Below are positions 24,266 through 37,654 of a stretch of 64,000 nucleotides of DNA, one piece after another. Both the position numbers and the translations under genes were made by a program. The notes beneath the pieces were generated by a model. It had not been told where the DNA came from, did no database searches, and saw only the letters and a list, made by a program, of their open reading frames with translations. The DNA lies in NCBI GenBank assembly GCA_027625915.1, contig JANTQA010000036.1, forward strand, positions 9,073,001-9,137,000, given 5' to 3'. How positions within the stretch are numbered: position 1 is the stretch's first letter; every line of letters begins with the position of its first letter. The stretch is from Anaeramoeba flamelloides (Eukaryota > Metamonada > Anaeramoebidae).

Positions 24266-26165
24266 ATGAGTGATTCTTCAGAGGAATCTGATGCAATTGA
24301 AAAACAAAAAAAGGGAGAAGAACTGGTAAGTATTTTTTTTTTAAAGATTCTTACATCTTTTTTTTAATGATTTATTTTTGCCTCTCTACTTTTTTTCTCT
24401 TTCTAAAATTGTTTTGAATTCATAGTTTCAAAAACTATTGGCACTTCAAATGAATAAAAAAAAAAAAAAAAAACAAAATCAAGAAGATTCCAAAGAAATT
24501 TCTTTGGATCATAAAGAAACTAATTTGTTAAACCAAGAAGGAGAAAAAAAAAAACAAAAAGAAAACAATCAAGTCAACGAAAACAAAAATGAAAATGAAA
24601 AAGAAAAAGAAAAAGAGCAATCAAAAGAAAACGAGGATAAAACAAACCTAATAAACCAAGAATTCAGTTCGAATTTTATAAACAGCAAAACCGTGAACCA
24701 ATTACTTCAAAAGCTCAAGGAAACGAGAGAGGAATCGGATGAGTTATTAAAATCTAACAAGTTTCTGTCTGCAAAATTAAGGGAAATGGGATTAAAAATT
24801 GAAACTTTAGAGGAAAGCGAACGAACGCTAAAAAGGAGAAAACAAGAACTAAATAAAAAACAAAGGGAAGCAGAAGTATTATTAAATGAGAAAACTCTTG
24901 AATTTGAGGATGTGGGAAAGCAATTAGTCATTTTAGAAACAAAAATCAAAACACTTACAAATGATTTAACAACTTTAAGAAAAGAAAAGAATGAAATAAC
25001 ACAAAAAACTGTCCAATCTGAAGAGATACTACTGAATAAATTGAATGAACAAACAGTAGTATTAAAGCAGTGCCAAGAAAAACTAACAAATGATCCAAAT
25101 GAAAAACAAAAAAGATGGGAAGAAAAACTAAACAAATTGCTGGGCGAAAGGCAAAAAAATTATGAAAATCAATTAAATTCGTTAAAGTCACGACACGAAA
25201 TTGAAATTTCCCCTGCATTTGAAAAAATTCAACAATTAGAAATCACAAGGGGCTCTTTATTAAGTCAAATTGAAATCACTCGAAATGAAACCAATGAAAA
25301 AATCAACGAACAGATTGCAATCAAGGCAAAAGAATATCAAAAAATCATTGAAGAAAAAGATCAAATCATTACCTCGTTGCAATCAAATAAAATCCAAATC
25401 CAAAATATAATAAAGCAATTGGAAGAGGAATACCAAGAAGCAAAAAATAAAGAGCAACAATCTTCCGACGGGTTAATTAAGCAAAAAAAGATGAAAGATG
25501 AAGCAATAATTGATTTAAATCAACAAATTGAAAACCAAAAACAAATTTCCAAAGGCTTAACTATCAAAAAAAAAGAATTAGAACTGAAATTAAAAAACGT
25601 TATTAATAATTCCCTTCAGAGTAACAACAATTCTAACAATTCTAATAATAGCAAAGAAAATGAGAACGAAAAAAAAAGATTGTCCAAGGAATCTTTACAA
25701 TTACAAAAAAAAAATAAGCAATTACAAAAAATTGTAGAATCACTCAATAAAGAAATTAATAATAAAAATTTAAAATTGAAACAAGAAAAACAAAAATTTT
25801 TAGATTGTACATCAAATTCAGAAAGTTATAAACAGCAGATTTATAATTTAAAAATTACTAACCAACGCTTGAAAAACTCTTTAAGCTCGGAAGAAAATAT
25901 TTTAAACGATTTCAACCAAAAAATTCTTTTAGAAGAAAAGAAATTTGAAAAATTGCAAATTGATAGCCAGACAATGAATCAATTTTTAGAATCCCAAACA
26001 AAAAAAATTGAATATTTAACAAATATAATACACTTTCTTCAAAAGAATCAAAGCGGTGAGAATAATAGTATCAAGATTGTGAATAATAATACAGTTAATA
26101 ATGTTAATAATAATAATGTTAATATTAATCACAGTAATGATGATAATTTTAATACAAATAAATAA
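24266..26165 (+). CDS. Long coiled-coil protein, two exons
   Basis: The model is exon 1 24266-24325 (20 codons, MSDSSEESDAIEKQKKGEEL) plus exon 2 24426-26165, joined in phase 0 to 599 residues. The 100-base intron has GTAAGT and CATAG edges. Residues about 33-105 are a Lys/Glu/Gln/Asn-rich charged linker. From about residue 110 to 570 the protein is almost continuous heptad-type coiled coil (for example REESDELLKSNKFLSAKLREM), broken by an Asn/Ser run near 415. The C-terminus is an Asn/Val-rich low-complexity tail. No catalytic or ligand motif is visible. It is likely a rod-like scaffold or tether of the cytoskeleton or membranes, in the broad style of myosin tails, golgins or taxilins, but no family can be assigned. 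The upstream ATG and the clean short intron support the model over a start inside exon 2. Confidence 0.85.
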
Positions 26166-29100
26166 AAATTTCTTTTTTGGATTTTAATTTTAACATTCTT
26201 TATTGATGTTTTTTTTTTTTTTAAAAAAATTTTGAATTATTGGAACCCTCTATAGGATCATATCTTTCGTTATTGAAATCATCGATGATTTTACCTCCAA
26301 TATATTAGAATAATTTAGCTACAAGTGAAAATATTTTGAAAATGGATAAAATAATAACTATATCAAATTACTGATTCCTGAAAAGGAACTTGCAATCAAA
26401 AAAAATGAAAAATTAAAAGGGGTTTTTTGAATAGTTGCCCAATTGTAAAACAAATTTGAAAGATCTCAAAATATTATTTTTTAATAGCTTGGTAATAAAA
26501 AAAAATTGGAAACATATTTATTTTTCACACTGTAGATCTATAGAATAAAAAAATAAGTATCTTAAATTATATTATTTAAGTTCTGAATTGATCAAATTTC
26601 TTTTTCAAATTGATTTTCTCTTTTTAATAAAATAATAATTTTTTTGGTTTTATTTATTATTGTGTTACTATTTTTAATAATGTCTTGGATTTTTCTCAAA
26701 AAAGAAAAAATTAGATTTGGGTTAATAAATTTTTAGAACTATAGTAGAAATCCTCTCAACAATTTTTTTAGAAAAAAATTCACCAAATCTAACATGTTCT
26801 TTTCTTCTGATAATAAACAACCCAATTTATATTAAGGAAGTAGCAACATTTTACCATTTTTAAAAGTTGAAGTATGAGAGAATCATTAAAAAATATTGTT
26901 TTGAGTACCACCATATATTAAGACTTTGAAAATCAAAATATCATTTTTTTGTCAATTTTTGAAAAGAACCCAAATAAACCAGAGTTAAATATTTAACTCT
27001 TACAATTTTTTTGAACATTTTTTGTAATTAATTATTTCGGTTTAAATAAATTAATTTTTGGATCTATAAAAGTGTTTATAGAAATGATCAAAATTAATTA
27101 AAGAGTATAAGAAAAAAAATAGACCAAATGGTGTATTTATTATAAACAAATTTTTTCCTTTAACATAAAAAAACCTAAAGATTACCTTTCTAAAGAAATT
27201 TGTTGAAATAAAAAATGAAAAAAAATAAAAAAAATCTACTAAAAACATATTTTCAAATTTTTATTTTATTTAACTTCTTAATTTGGGTGAATTCAAACAA
27301 TTTATTTACTTAGAGGAACTTGAACCATTCCCATTTATTATAATTTTTCAAAACTTTTTCTTTTACAAATTTATTTTCACAATTGAGTTTTCAAATAATC
27401 TTATCAAAAAAAAAAAAAAAAAGCTAAAATGAAGAATGGTTCTTCAAAGATTAAATCCAAAGGACTGAATTCATGAAATCAAAAAATATCTATAAAAGAT
27501 TCAAACCTTAAATAAAAGAAAAATTGGGTAAAAAATTCAAACCAGATTCAGTATTATTTTGAGTATTTATTAACGATAAAAAATTATAAAATCAAACAAA
27601 TATATCAAATAAATCTTTATTTCTGAAGAAGATTTTAAAAAAAATCACATTTTCTTAATTTAAAATAGGATTAGACGAATGAAATAAAAATAGGATTTTT
27701 ACAAAATTCCTAAATCATAATTTAGGAATTCGGGCCAATAAGAGGAATTAAAAACTCCTCCGTTAAATAATAAAAAAAAAAAAATAAATAAAAATAGGAT
27801 TTTTAAATTAATTTTGGGAATTCTTTCGAAATAACAAGTAATTTTTTTAAAAATTTCAAATTAAAAATTTTTCTATATAATTTTAAAAAAAAATCCAATT
27901 AAGAAGAACTAGTAGTAATAAACCTAACATATTGAAACGACCTCGATTAACAAATTGTTGTTTATTTTTCCTCTATTTGGAATTAATTTGTTATTTTTAT
28001 AAAGAAAGGAATGGTTGTGTGAGTTTCTTCTCTTTAAAGTTCTGATCATTAAATTATGGAAAGTTTTTTCTAACCTCGAAATATTGTACTGCAATTTTCA
28101 ATTTTTAGTGTTTCTTCATTAGGTAATAATTTCTCTTATCTTGGAAATATTATAAAACTAAAGCAATATTTAAAGAGGTGTGTTGTTATAGTTGTAGTTG
28201 GGTGTGAGTTTTGGAAATCATTTTTATTGTCTCTCTTTGAAATTTTCTTTTCTTTGGATTGTTTTATAAGTCAAAAATTACTTTTGATTTTAAAAAAGTT
28301 TTTAATTTGACAAATAAAATAAAAAATTGAAATAGAGTTAAATAAAATACTCGTAATGAATTCTACTGAGATGAAATTGAATATGTTTATAAAAAAGAAT
28401 TATTTCAGATTTCTAAGAATACTTATTATTGGGTGTTTTTTGGGATTGTAGAATGGGATTATTTATACAATAAAACCTCTTTTATTTAATATTTTGAAGA
28501 ACTGATAGATTTGGCATTTTTTTCTTATAATTCTATTAGTATTTGGAATAAGAAAATCTAATAGAGAATTTTGGGAAAATTGGGTCAGTATTAAAGAATT
28601 GACAAAAAAATTGAGGTCGGTCCATTTGATAATGTCAAGAAATAAATGATTTTTTATATTTATGAAAAAAAGTAAAATATGGAAAAAAAGTTAAAAACAG
28701 TTTTTAATTAGCAACCATTACAGATAATCCAAAGTCAAAAAAATGAATCAAAGAAATAATAAATGATTTGAGACAAAATGAAAGACTAAACACAATAATA
28801 GTTTTCCCAATATTATCTTTTGGTTAGGAGTTTTCTAGTCTTGATCAATTTTAAAAATCTGTTGAAAAAATTGAATATTTTTGAGATCTACAAAGCCACT
28901 CAAAAATTTTTGATAAATCAAGTAGATTTAAATTGTGTTTGTTGGTTTGATTGGAAATACTATAAACGATTATTTTTTGAAGTTAATTGATTTCTTCTTA
29001 ATCATTGATTATACTTTTCGTTTCCAGGTTCTATTAAGGTTCCCTATTAAAAATTGAGTTTGAACTTTTTTCCTACAATGATTATTTATTTTTTCAAGCT

Positions 29101-29882
29101 CAATTTTTTTGATTTCCGTTTTTTAAATTTGTTTGTAAATAAATTGTACTATATATAAATATGTATCTCAGGCATTCTCCTATTTATTACAATCCTTCAT
29201 TTATTCAGTTAAAGAAATGATTTTAATGATTCAGCATCTCATAAACCAAGTCACTCAAAATTGTTAAAAGGTGCTTACTTCCTGAAAAAACAAATTTAAA
29301 ATAAAAAAATACCAAAAAAAAACAAATAAACAAGACAAAAAATATTAATTTTAATTTTGCATAATAACAATAATTTTTTTTATTTTAATAAAAAGCAAAA
29401 TTTTTGCAATATCAAGGCAAATGATTAAATGTGGTGCGTTAAAATAAATAAATAAATAAGAAAAAAAAAAAAGAATTAAAAAAAGAAGAATAAAAATTCA
29501 AAAAAAAGAAAGCAAAAATTTTAAAAAGTAAATTACATGTTTTTTTGGCTTGTTACCTCAAATGAAATTATTAATTTTTCAAAAATGGATGATTATAACA
29601 AGAATGATATTTGAAATGTAAAAAGAAATTTTATACAAATTTTTTGTTTTTTTTAAAATATTTTTTTTTTCACCAAAAGAAAAAAAAAAATTAATTAAAA
29701 TATGAATATTAGAATTTAATTAAATAATTCTAATGTAAAAATATGGGAAAAAACAAAAAAATAAATAATTAAAAATATATTTTTGTATGCAAAAAACAAT
29801 ACTTTCATTTTGTTGACCAAAAAAAAAAAAAAAAAAACAAGGGGGCACACATATGATAGGGGTTTCTAATAATGGATATACC
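26166..29882. other. Intergenic region, convergent 3' ends
   Basis: The region lies between the stop of the coiled-coil gene (+) and the stop of the F-box/WD40 gene (-), so it should hold two terminators or poly(A) sites. No gene, RNA or clear repeat was recognised. A short hairpin lies at 27706-27727 (CTAAATCATAATTTAG). The last 550 bases (29330-29870) are almost pure A/T runs. Confidence 0.55.
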
Positions 29883-32800
29883 TTATTTTAAAGTTTCCTC
29901 ATCGCCCGAAGACCATCTTGCGAGCAATTCATTTTCTTCAACTTCTAGCATTTCTTTGGTTCTAAAATCAATAATTTTGACCTCTCCGAGATTTGAACTA
30001 GTCAATAACCTTCCGTCTTTATATTGTAAAGATAGGATCCAACAATTGTCACCTTCATTGAAGGAATGCACTTCGTGATTCAATTTTCTTCGATCCCAAA
30101 TTTTAATTGATGAGTCGTAACTACCTGTAAGGATTGAATCGTCAACAAGTTGTAGACAAGAAATCGGGCCCCTGTGGCCGTTCAAAGTTGCGGCGCATCT
30201 ATCAAACGATCGTAGATCCCAGATTTTCACTGCTGAGTCATATGATCCGCTTACAATTAACGAGTCTCTATATTCGATACAGCTTACTGGCGCGGTATGG
30301 CCGACCAGCAGATCGAGCATCTCTTCGCGAGGTAAGGACCACCATCTAACCGCTGTATCCTTTGATCCTGTGACCAAATAATCGTCCAAGTAATCTAATG
30401 CCCAAATGGAATCTGTGTGCTCAATCACAGATTTGCACTCTCTTGTATTTTGATCCCATACTCTTACAGTTGAATCAGAAGATCCGGAAACCACAGTCTC
30501 GTTGTCGAATTTCAAGCACGTTATGGGTGCGGTGTGTCCCGTTAAAACAGTTGCTTCAATAACTTCATCATCATTATTTTTTTCATTTTTTTTTTCACTC
30601 TCTTTTTCTTTTTCTTTTTCTTCTTCTTCTTCTTCATCATCTTCGTCTTCATCCTCTTCGTTATTTGTAAAGCAATTTTCATCAATTTGGATTGTTGATT
30701 CTGATTTTAATAGCTCATGGGTCTTTTTTGTTTTTTTAATTTTTTGTAGAATGCCACTTTTCTTATCCTCTTGGCTATTTTGTCGAAATAATTTTTGTTG
30801 CACTAAAACTGATTTCTTTTCGTTAGTGTTTTTTTTTTTTGAATATTTTTTCTTGTGTTCTTGTTGTTTGACACCAAGTTCGTCTGATTGCCGGAGCCTA
30901 GGTAGATCATAAACATGGATTTCATGATTATCACTTGAACTGACTAATTTGGAATAGTCGTTGCTAACCCTAATAGACCAAACAGAGCCGATTGGTTTTG
31001 TTGGGAGTACAGTATATTTCATGTTAGATAGGCTCCATAATTTGATTGTACGATCCCAATTGCAAGTTGCAAATTCATTTAATGTTGTGAAACTTGCTTT
31101 ATTCACTCCTTTCCTATATTTGATTTGTGTTGTGACTTGGGCTCTTTTTTTATACCACTATAATTATTATTATTATTATTTTTTTTGAGAGATGAGACGA
31201 GATAGAAATCAAGAAATGTTTTAATGATTTTTTTTTTTTTTTTAATCCAATAGGAAAATATTTTTTTCAATCAAAGTAATTTTAAAAAAGAGAGTGCCAA
31301 TAAAAGTTTTTAATATATCTACTATTAATAAAAATGGGTATATTGAAGTTTGTTAACTCTTTTAAATTTATTGTTGAAAAGTTTTTTGTCATACTTTTTG
31401 AAAATGACTTTCTTGATCAAATTGATTTCAAATTCATGACAATTTAATTTATTAATTTAATTTCTGATCCGAAATCTGCTTTGTCTTTTAAAATATGAGA
31501 AAAATGAATAATAATTAAATTACCGTAAAATATAAATACTATGTAAATTTTGAAAATAATCCAGAATTTTTGGAAAGAATTTCTTGAATTATTAAGTTGA
31601 AAGAAAGGATTTCTTGAATTATTATGTTTAAATATAAGAATTAAATTGAATTTTCAATTTTCTTATAATCATTTTTTATTTGTTTTTGGGGATACAAAAT
31701 TGTGATTGTAATTTTCATTCTTTGAGACTGTTTTTTCGATTTTTTTTTTTTTTGAATGATTAATAAGGAAATCACAACTTTTATGGATATTAACCATTTT
31801 CAAAAAGCTTTAATAATTTATGATCAAACTAATCTATTAGAGTTGTTGGTCTGTTTTATGGATACTTTTTACAAATTTTGTGTTTTCAATTGTTTTTATA
31901 GCAACTGTAATAACTTATAAAAGTTTAAAATTTGTCACAATTTTTGTTTTTTATTGATCGTAATTTTGATCATTATAAGAAACTAAATATTTTAATGTGC
32001 TTAATAAATGATCTTTTTATAAGCGAAATTTCCTAATTATTGCATTTTATTGCGAATCTTCCAAAATCGAGAAAATGAAATTATTTCATTTGAATTATAA
32101 TATAGTGCTATTTTAAAAAATTGGGTACTAAAAGTTTTAAAAAGTGTTATTCAGACTGATTCTGGACTATCCATATTACATCGTCTGATCATATTACTTT
32201 TATGACTAATAACATATTTATTGACTTAAAAGAATGTTGAGCCAAGAGATCTTGTAGAAATTTAGAATTTAGGTTTTTTTTTTTTTCGGAAATTTGTCAA
32301 TTTTGGAGTAAAACCATTTTTACTAACCAATTTCGAAATTATACCTTGAAAAGGTTCGAAAATCAAAATTCCATTGTGTGATTGGTTGTATCTAAATTAT
32401 TTACAATCATCATATAGTTTACTTCAAGTCTATCAATATAATTGAAAATATTTTACATAGAACCAGGTTGTATAATTGACAAAAAAAAAAAAATCGATTT
32501 TTTTTTTCCTTGTTTTGTTCGAAATGTTATTAAATTTAGTTTTGGATCAACATTTGTTTTTATTCAAGTCCGCAAAAATTCTTAAAATTTGTATTATTTT
32601 GACTTTTCTTTGATTGGCATTCTTATAAATAAATTTTATTGGTTAATGTATTGTATTTCAATCGTTACAGATCATAAAATATGAATGTTACTTAAAAATA
32701 GCGAATCAAATCGATTTGAGAAACACTTTTTACAACTTTCAGTGAATAATTTTTTAAGCATCTGTGCACGTACTGGGATTCAAATGAGAAGCAATGTTTT

Positions 32801-34073
32801 GATGAAATACATATTTTTACACTTAGTTTTTGATATAAAGAAGTAAAGGGGAGAATCGTTTATTTCTTGTTTATAAAAACCATTCAGATAATACCATTTT
32901 TCAATTATTCAAGAAAGAGTTTTAAGTTTATTTCCTGAAAATAGTCTTTCATCGCAATTCGAAATTTGAGTAGAGAAAATACAGCACCTTCACAAATAAA
33001 TTCAAAACCAAAATTATACAGCTGTTGTAAAAAAGTGTTGAATTAAAGTTTTATCATTGGAACTTCAAACGGTCTAATTCGCATGTTTTAAGTAGTTTGG
33101 GTAAACACTTGATAAAACTTTGAGTATACACTTTTAACAAACAGTTGTACCTCATAAACTCAATTACGAAGAACCAAATTAAATGCTAACCAGCTGTTTT
33201 CAAAAATTGTATTCTCAAAGTTTTATCAAGTGTCTACCCAAACTACTTCAAGAATGCGAATTAGAAGGTTTGTAGTTCCAATATTAAAAATTTGAGTACG
33301 CACTTTTTTACAACAGAATTCAAATTGATTTTTTTTTATTTCGAATTTAACAGTTTTCCCAAAAGTGTTCTAAAAAGTTTAAAAATGGCTCACAGAAATG
33401 TACCATTTTGGTTTTCAACTGTTTGAGAACGACTTTTTTAAAAACACTTTTTTGATCTCTAAAGAATTATTATGATTGAAAGGCAGTGAACCAAAAAATT
33501 TTTTTGCAAAAAGTTTTTGTTTTTTGATTTGCGGACTAATTTTTCTGAAACCGCTTCGTGAAATGTTGCAGTTTAAATCAAATCCCAGATCATTTATTGA
33601 TTTTTTTTTAGAAATTTGAAAAATTTAAATAATATTTCTTTTTTAGTTTGTTCAATCAGTGACACGAAAACGGGTTTTGTAAAACGGAAAATTTAAAAGG
33701 ATAAAAAGGTATTTTTAAAATAAAAAAAAAAAAACAAATAAATGTACCCAAAAAAAGAAAAAGAAATTTTGAAATGAAAAGTGATTACTTGGCTACTCCA
33801 TTTAACACGATGGTGGTAATATTTTTTCCAAGTTTTTAGCGTTGGTGGAGGAACAGGAATTGAGCTAAGGTGAGGAAACCTTCTGAAAAATAATTTTTTC
33901 CAAATCAGAGGATCATTTGCAATTTGATCAAGGTATGTGTTTGTTGATCCAACCTTCATCAACGACGATGCATCTAAATATCGAAAAATATAGAATAGAA
34001 GTTCTTCTGGTAATTGCACAATGCTTTCGTCACTTAAACTTCGAATGGTTTCTTTTGAACTTGTAGAACCCAT
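29883..34073 (-). CDS. F-box/WD40 repeat protein (SCF ubiquitin-ligase receptor type), two exons
   Basis: A predicted substrate receptor of a Skp1-Cullin-F-box ubiquitin ligase. Exon 1 is 34073-33789 (95 codons) and exon 2 is 31157-29883; they join in phase 0 to 519 residues. The 2631-base intron has GTAATC and TATAG edges. Residues about 19-60 are an F-box (LPEELLFYIFRYLDASSLMKV, ending near PLIWKKLFFRRFP), which binds Skp1. From about residue 110 there are seven WD40-type blades, with strands such as DRTIKLWS, DSTVRVWD, DTAVRWWS, DSAVKIWD and DSSIKIWD. Between blades 2 and 3 lies an insertion of about 100 residues rich in Lys, then Asp/Glu. The last blade is degenerate (GEVKIID). It is FBXW/Cdc4/beta-TrCP-like in architecture; the ortholog and substrate are not clear. 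Exon 2 has higher GC than the spacer around it. Confidence 0.92.
31158..33788 (-). other. Intron of the F-box/WD40 gene (2631 bases)
   Basis: It separates the F-box from the propeller. It contains the foldback element 33022-33316. Elsewhere it is A/T-rich with a small tandem echo (ATTTCTTGAATTATTA twice) at 31578-31626. Nothing else was recognised. Confidence 0.78.
33022..33316. mobile_element. Foldback/MITE-like element E (295 bp) in the F-box/WD40 intron
   Basis: The arms are about 120 bases each with a ~45-base centre. The left arm starts CTGTTGTAAAAAAGTG, and the right arm, read inward, starts the same. Internal blocks TAATTCGCAT, AAGTAGTTTGGGTA and ACACTTGATAAAACTTTGAG occur in both arms, at roughly 85% identity. 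No coding content; no clear target duplication. Confidence 0.75.
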
Positions 34074-35186
34074 CCGAATAAAGAATACAATATCAGGAAA
34101 TTAAACTTTTGTGTTTGTTAAAAAGATTTTTTTTTTTTTTTTGAATAAAAAATAACAAAAACTAAAAAAAATGAATTTTTTGTAAAATTCAATTTTTGAT
34201 TCTTGATCTAAAGCTGAGTAAAGACAATTTTGTTTGAACGTAGATTGTTAAATACTTGGCTATAAGATTGGATTTATATTTTCCATTTGCAATAAGATTA
34301 ATGGAAAACAGATTGCAAATATGAAAACACGTTTTCAAAATAATTTTTTATTAAATAAACATTTCAAAGAAAAGATTAAACCTGTGTGAAGTAAAGAGTT
34401 CTTTTTTCCATATCATTAGAGAATTGTGGTGTTAATTTAATCTTGAAATAACCTCTTTAAAAATATTGTTTTCTTATTAGTTCTTGTGGGTTTGTATACT
34501 CTGATTTCTAACATTTTGTCCCAATTGTTAATTTGTTGAAAATATACAACTAAACTCGTCAATCCAAATTTTCTTGTTTTTATTTATGATTTAAAAGAGA
34601 AGAAAAATTTATAAACAACAGTTCATTTTGTTTTCCTTTCTGTTATATTCAGTTTTGGGGTATTTTGTTCCAATTAATCAATTAGAACTTTTTATTGTTG
34701 TCTTTTCCAAATCGCATTTTTACTTTGTTGATCTGATAGAAAGTTTTGAAATTACACACCCTTTTATATACCTGTTCAGTACTGTGTGTTTTGTGGTTTA
34801 AACACAATTTATTATCGTATATAAAAATTTAATTACTCACTTTTTTTCAGATTAGGGTATTTTGATATAGTAATTAACGTGTACATACTTGTTTGGATTA
34901 ATATTGAGTTTTGAGGTTAGATATGGAATGAATTTGAATGGTTCAAAAATATATATTGCTTTTGCTCCAAAAATTTGATCATGGAGACAAAATTTGTGCA
35001 GTGATAAAAATGATTTTCTCAGAAAAATTAAAAAAAGATCTTTTTCTCATTTTTTTTTTCAAGTAGTTACAATTTAATCTTTCCATAGTTTCATAATTCC
35101 TTTTTAAAACTATACTTAAGGAAACCTATTTCTTTTTTATGTTTGTTATTCTTTGAGAGGATTCTTTTTATTTAAATAATAAGCCA

Positions 35187-35884
35187 CACTACAAGGAAAA
35201 TTTTTTCAAAAAAAAATCTTTAAATTTTGTATTTTTAAAATACACTCATATAATAAACATTATTATACATAACAATTTTCAATGAGGTTTACAACTTTAA
35301 TAGATATTAATAGGAATTGAAAAAAAATGAAATTTTTCAGTAATATTTTTTTCATTTTTATTGTAAAATTTTTGAATTTTTTAATTGACTTAGTAGAGAG
35401 ATAATTTTCAAGTATTTTTTTAATAGTATAAAAGGAAACATATTTTTCAATTTGAAAATAGTACAAAATATTTCAATCAAAAGATATTGCTCAATTAAAT
35501 TGAAAATTCGATTTTTTATCTGTTTTTGGAATATTTTTTATCATTTTATTTTTTTCCATGTTTGAGTTTTTATATACGTTCCCGGTTGTTTTCTGCAAAT
35601 TGCTTTAACATATATTCTTTTTTCAATCTTAATGTTCAATCAAAAATTAATTCATTTCAACTTTTTCCAATATAAAAATACCCTGAAAATAGGTGTTTTT
35701 TTCAAAAGTCGGTATTATTGAAAAGGGGGGTATTCAGATTTTCAAGATTTTAATAGCTATCCTTTTTTTATTACATAAAATTATGATAACTTTGAAAAAA
35801 TAATTTATAAAAGAAGTATAACTTAAATCCAATATATAGATTTGGCTAACTTTAATTTTTGGTATTTAAATTTTCCTTGTAGTG
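35187..35884. mobile_element. CACTA-like element with short inverted ends (698 bp)
   Basis: Starts CACTACAAGGAAAATTT and ends with its exact reverse complement AAATTTTCCTTGTAGTG, a 17-base perfect inverted repeat. CACTACAAG-type termini are the signature of the CACTA/EnSpm superfamily. The flanking triplets (CCA and CAT) do not match, so the expected 3-base target duplication is not intact. The interior is non-coding, so this would be a non-autonomous copy. Confidence 0.6.
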
Positions 35885-37458
35885 CATTATTTCTCAAAAT
35901 AATGCAAATTTTGTCATCTAGTTAAAGATCAAAAGATATGTTTATTAAAACTACTAGAGATGGAAGATAAATAAAATACAATATCTCTATACTTTTTTGG
36001 GGCTAAACCCACCACAACACCCACTGGAACTGAAATATATGATAGTTTAATTAAATTATGTTTGGATCATATTAATAATTGCAAAATAAAAAGATCAAAA
36101 TTTTCTTTAAACTTTCTAAAAAAAAATCACCTTCAAAGAATTAAAATAAATCGTCAAAACCCCCAATTCTAAAAATGGTAATTAATAATTTAAACTTGTT
36201 TTAGGTTTTTAAAATTTTCAAATTTAACATGATTTAAGAAATTTTTTGGGATAGCCGAATAAATATTTTATTCAATTTATTTTACATCAAATAATAAATA
36301 AAAGCTCTTTAAAATACATTTAAAAAAGAGAGGTAAAAGTTTTATTTCGTAAATACTTTAATTAACAATTTCAGAGAAAAATATAAAAAGAAAAAATTTT
36401 GGAAAAAAATAAATTTGAGATTTTATATAAATTTAAGTTAAAATTTCCCCCTTTTAAAAGAGATAACAAACAAATTCATTTGAACAATATTGTTGTTGCC
36501 CAGTTTAATTACGGATCTAAATTATCTATGTTCAGAAAAAAACCTAGATTTCAAATATAAATGGTATTTTTTATATTGTTCAAATACAAAATTTAATTTA
36601 GTATCCAGATAAGAAATACATTCAAATCTATTTTGAAGGTAAACTCTTTTAAATTTTTTTAAAAATGTTTTTAAGAAATTGGATATGGTAAAAATATTTT
36701 GTATTTTTTTCAAAATTTATGAAATTTTTGTATTTTGGATTTATTAATGAAGAGTAACCCCAAGTAAAATAATTTAAAATAATGATGATTTAGATATTTT
36801 CTAAATTCAATTTGTGATTTCTATTATTAAAATACAAAGAAAAAAAATCTCTTTTATTAAAAATCGCTATTTTGTAAAATATAGTATATTAAATAGTATG
36901 TCAATAAAAATATTTTCAAAAAAAAAAATCAAAGAAATAATCAAATACCAATAAAATGAATTTTCAATGTAATAAAACAAAATCAAAGAATATAACGCAG
37001 CATAAATCAAAGAAAACACTTTTAGTCAATTATTTGAAATTTTAAATTGTAATTCAAAAAATATTTTTAAATTGAGGTAATGATATTTCTGAGGAAAAAA
37101 AAATAACTTTATTCAGAAAATAAAAATTTTGGTTATTGTTAATATTCTTGAATAAGTGTAAATTAAACTCTAGATGTCTTTTTATGAGAATTTGTGAAAG
37201 TATATTTAAGATAAAACATACATATTTTACGGTTATTGATATGAAATACATATCCAATTTTTTTTTTTTGCTGTTTATCATTATCATAAAAATTCAGAAA
37301 GAAAAAAGGAAATTGACAAGAAAAAAAATAATAATAAAGGATAAAGGTTTATTAATCAACGATTCGTTAAAAATAAATAAAAAAAAAAGATATCTTTGAA
37401 TAAAAACCACCCCCAATATCACAAAACTGATATTTTTGATTAATTTAAATTCAATTTA

Positions 37459-37654
37459 AAGTCAGTTCCACTTTTAAGGCACAAACTTTCAACGAAATTT
37501 AAGGCACAAAAAACTCTCAAATTAAGGTACAAAATTTGCAATTATTTTTTTTACAATTTATTTTACGAGAATCTGAATTTTGTGCCTTAATTTGAGATTT
37601 TTTTTGTGCCTTAAATTTCGTTGAAAGTTTTTATATTAAAAGTGAAACTTGCTG
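37459..37654. mobile_element. Tc1/mariner-like MITE, copy D2 (196 bp)
   Basis: The same palindromic element as 13845-14040 and of identical length. The arms share CTTTTAAGGCACAAA and GTGCCTTAAATTTCGTTGAA. The right end is CTG followed by TA; the left terminal dinucleotide has drifted. Confidence 0.75.

Noticed and set aside
27706-27727. Short palindrome CTAAATCATAATTTAG as a terminator
   Set aside because: Too short and AT-rich to distinguish from chance, and intrinsic terminators are not expected for these Pol II genes.
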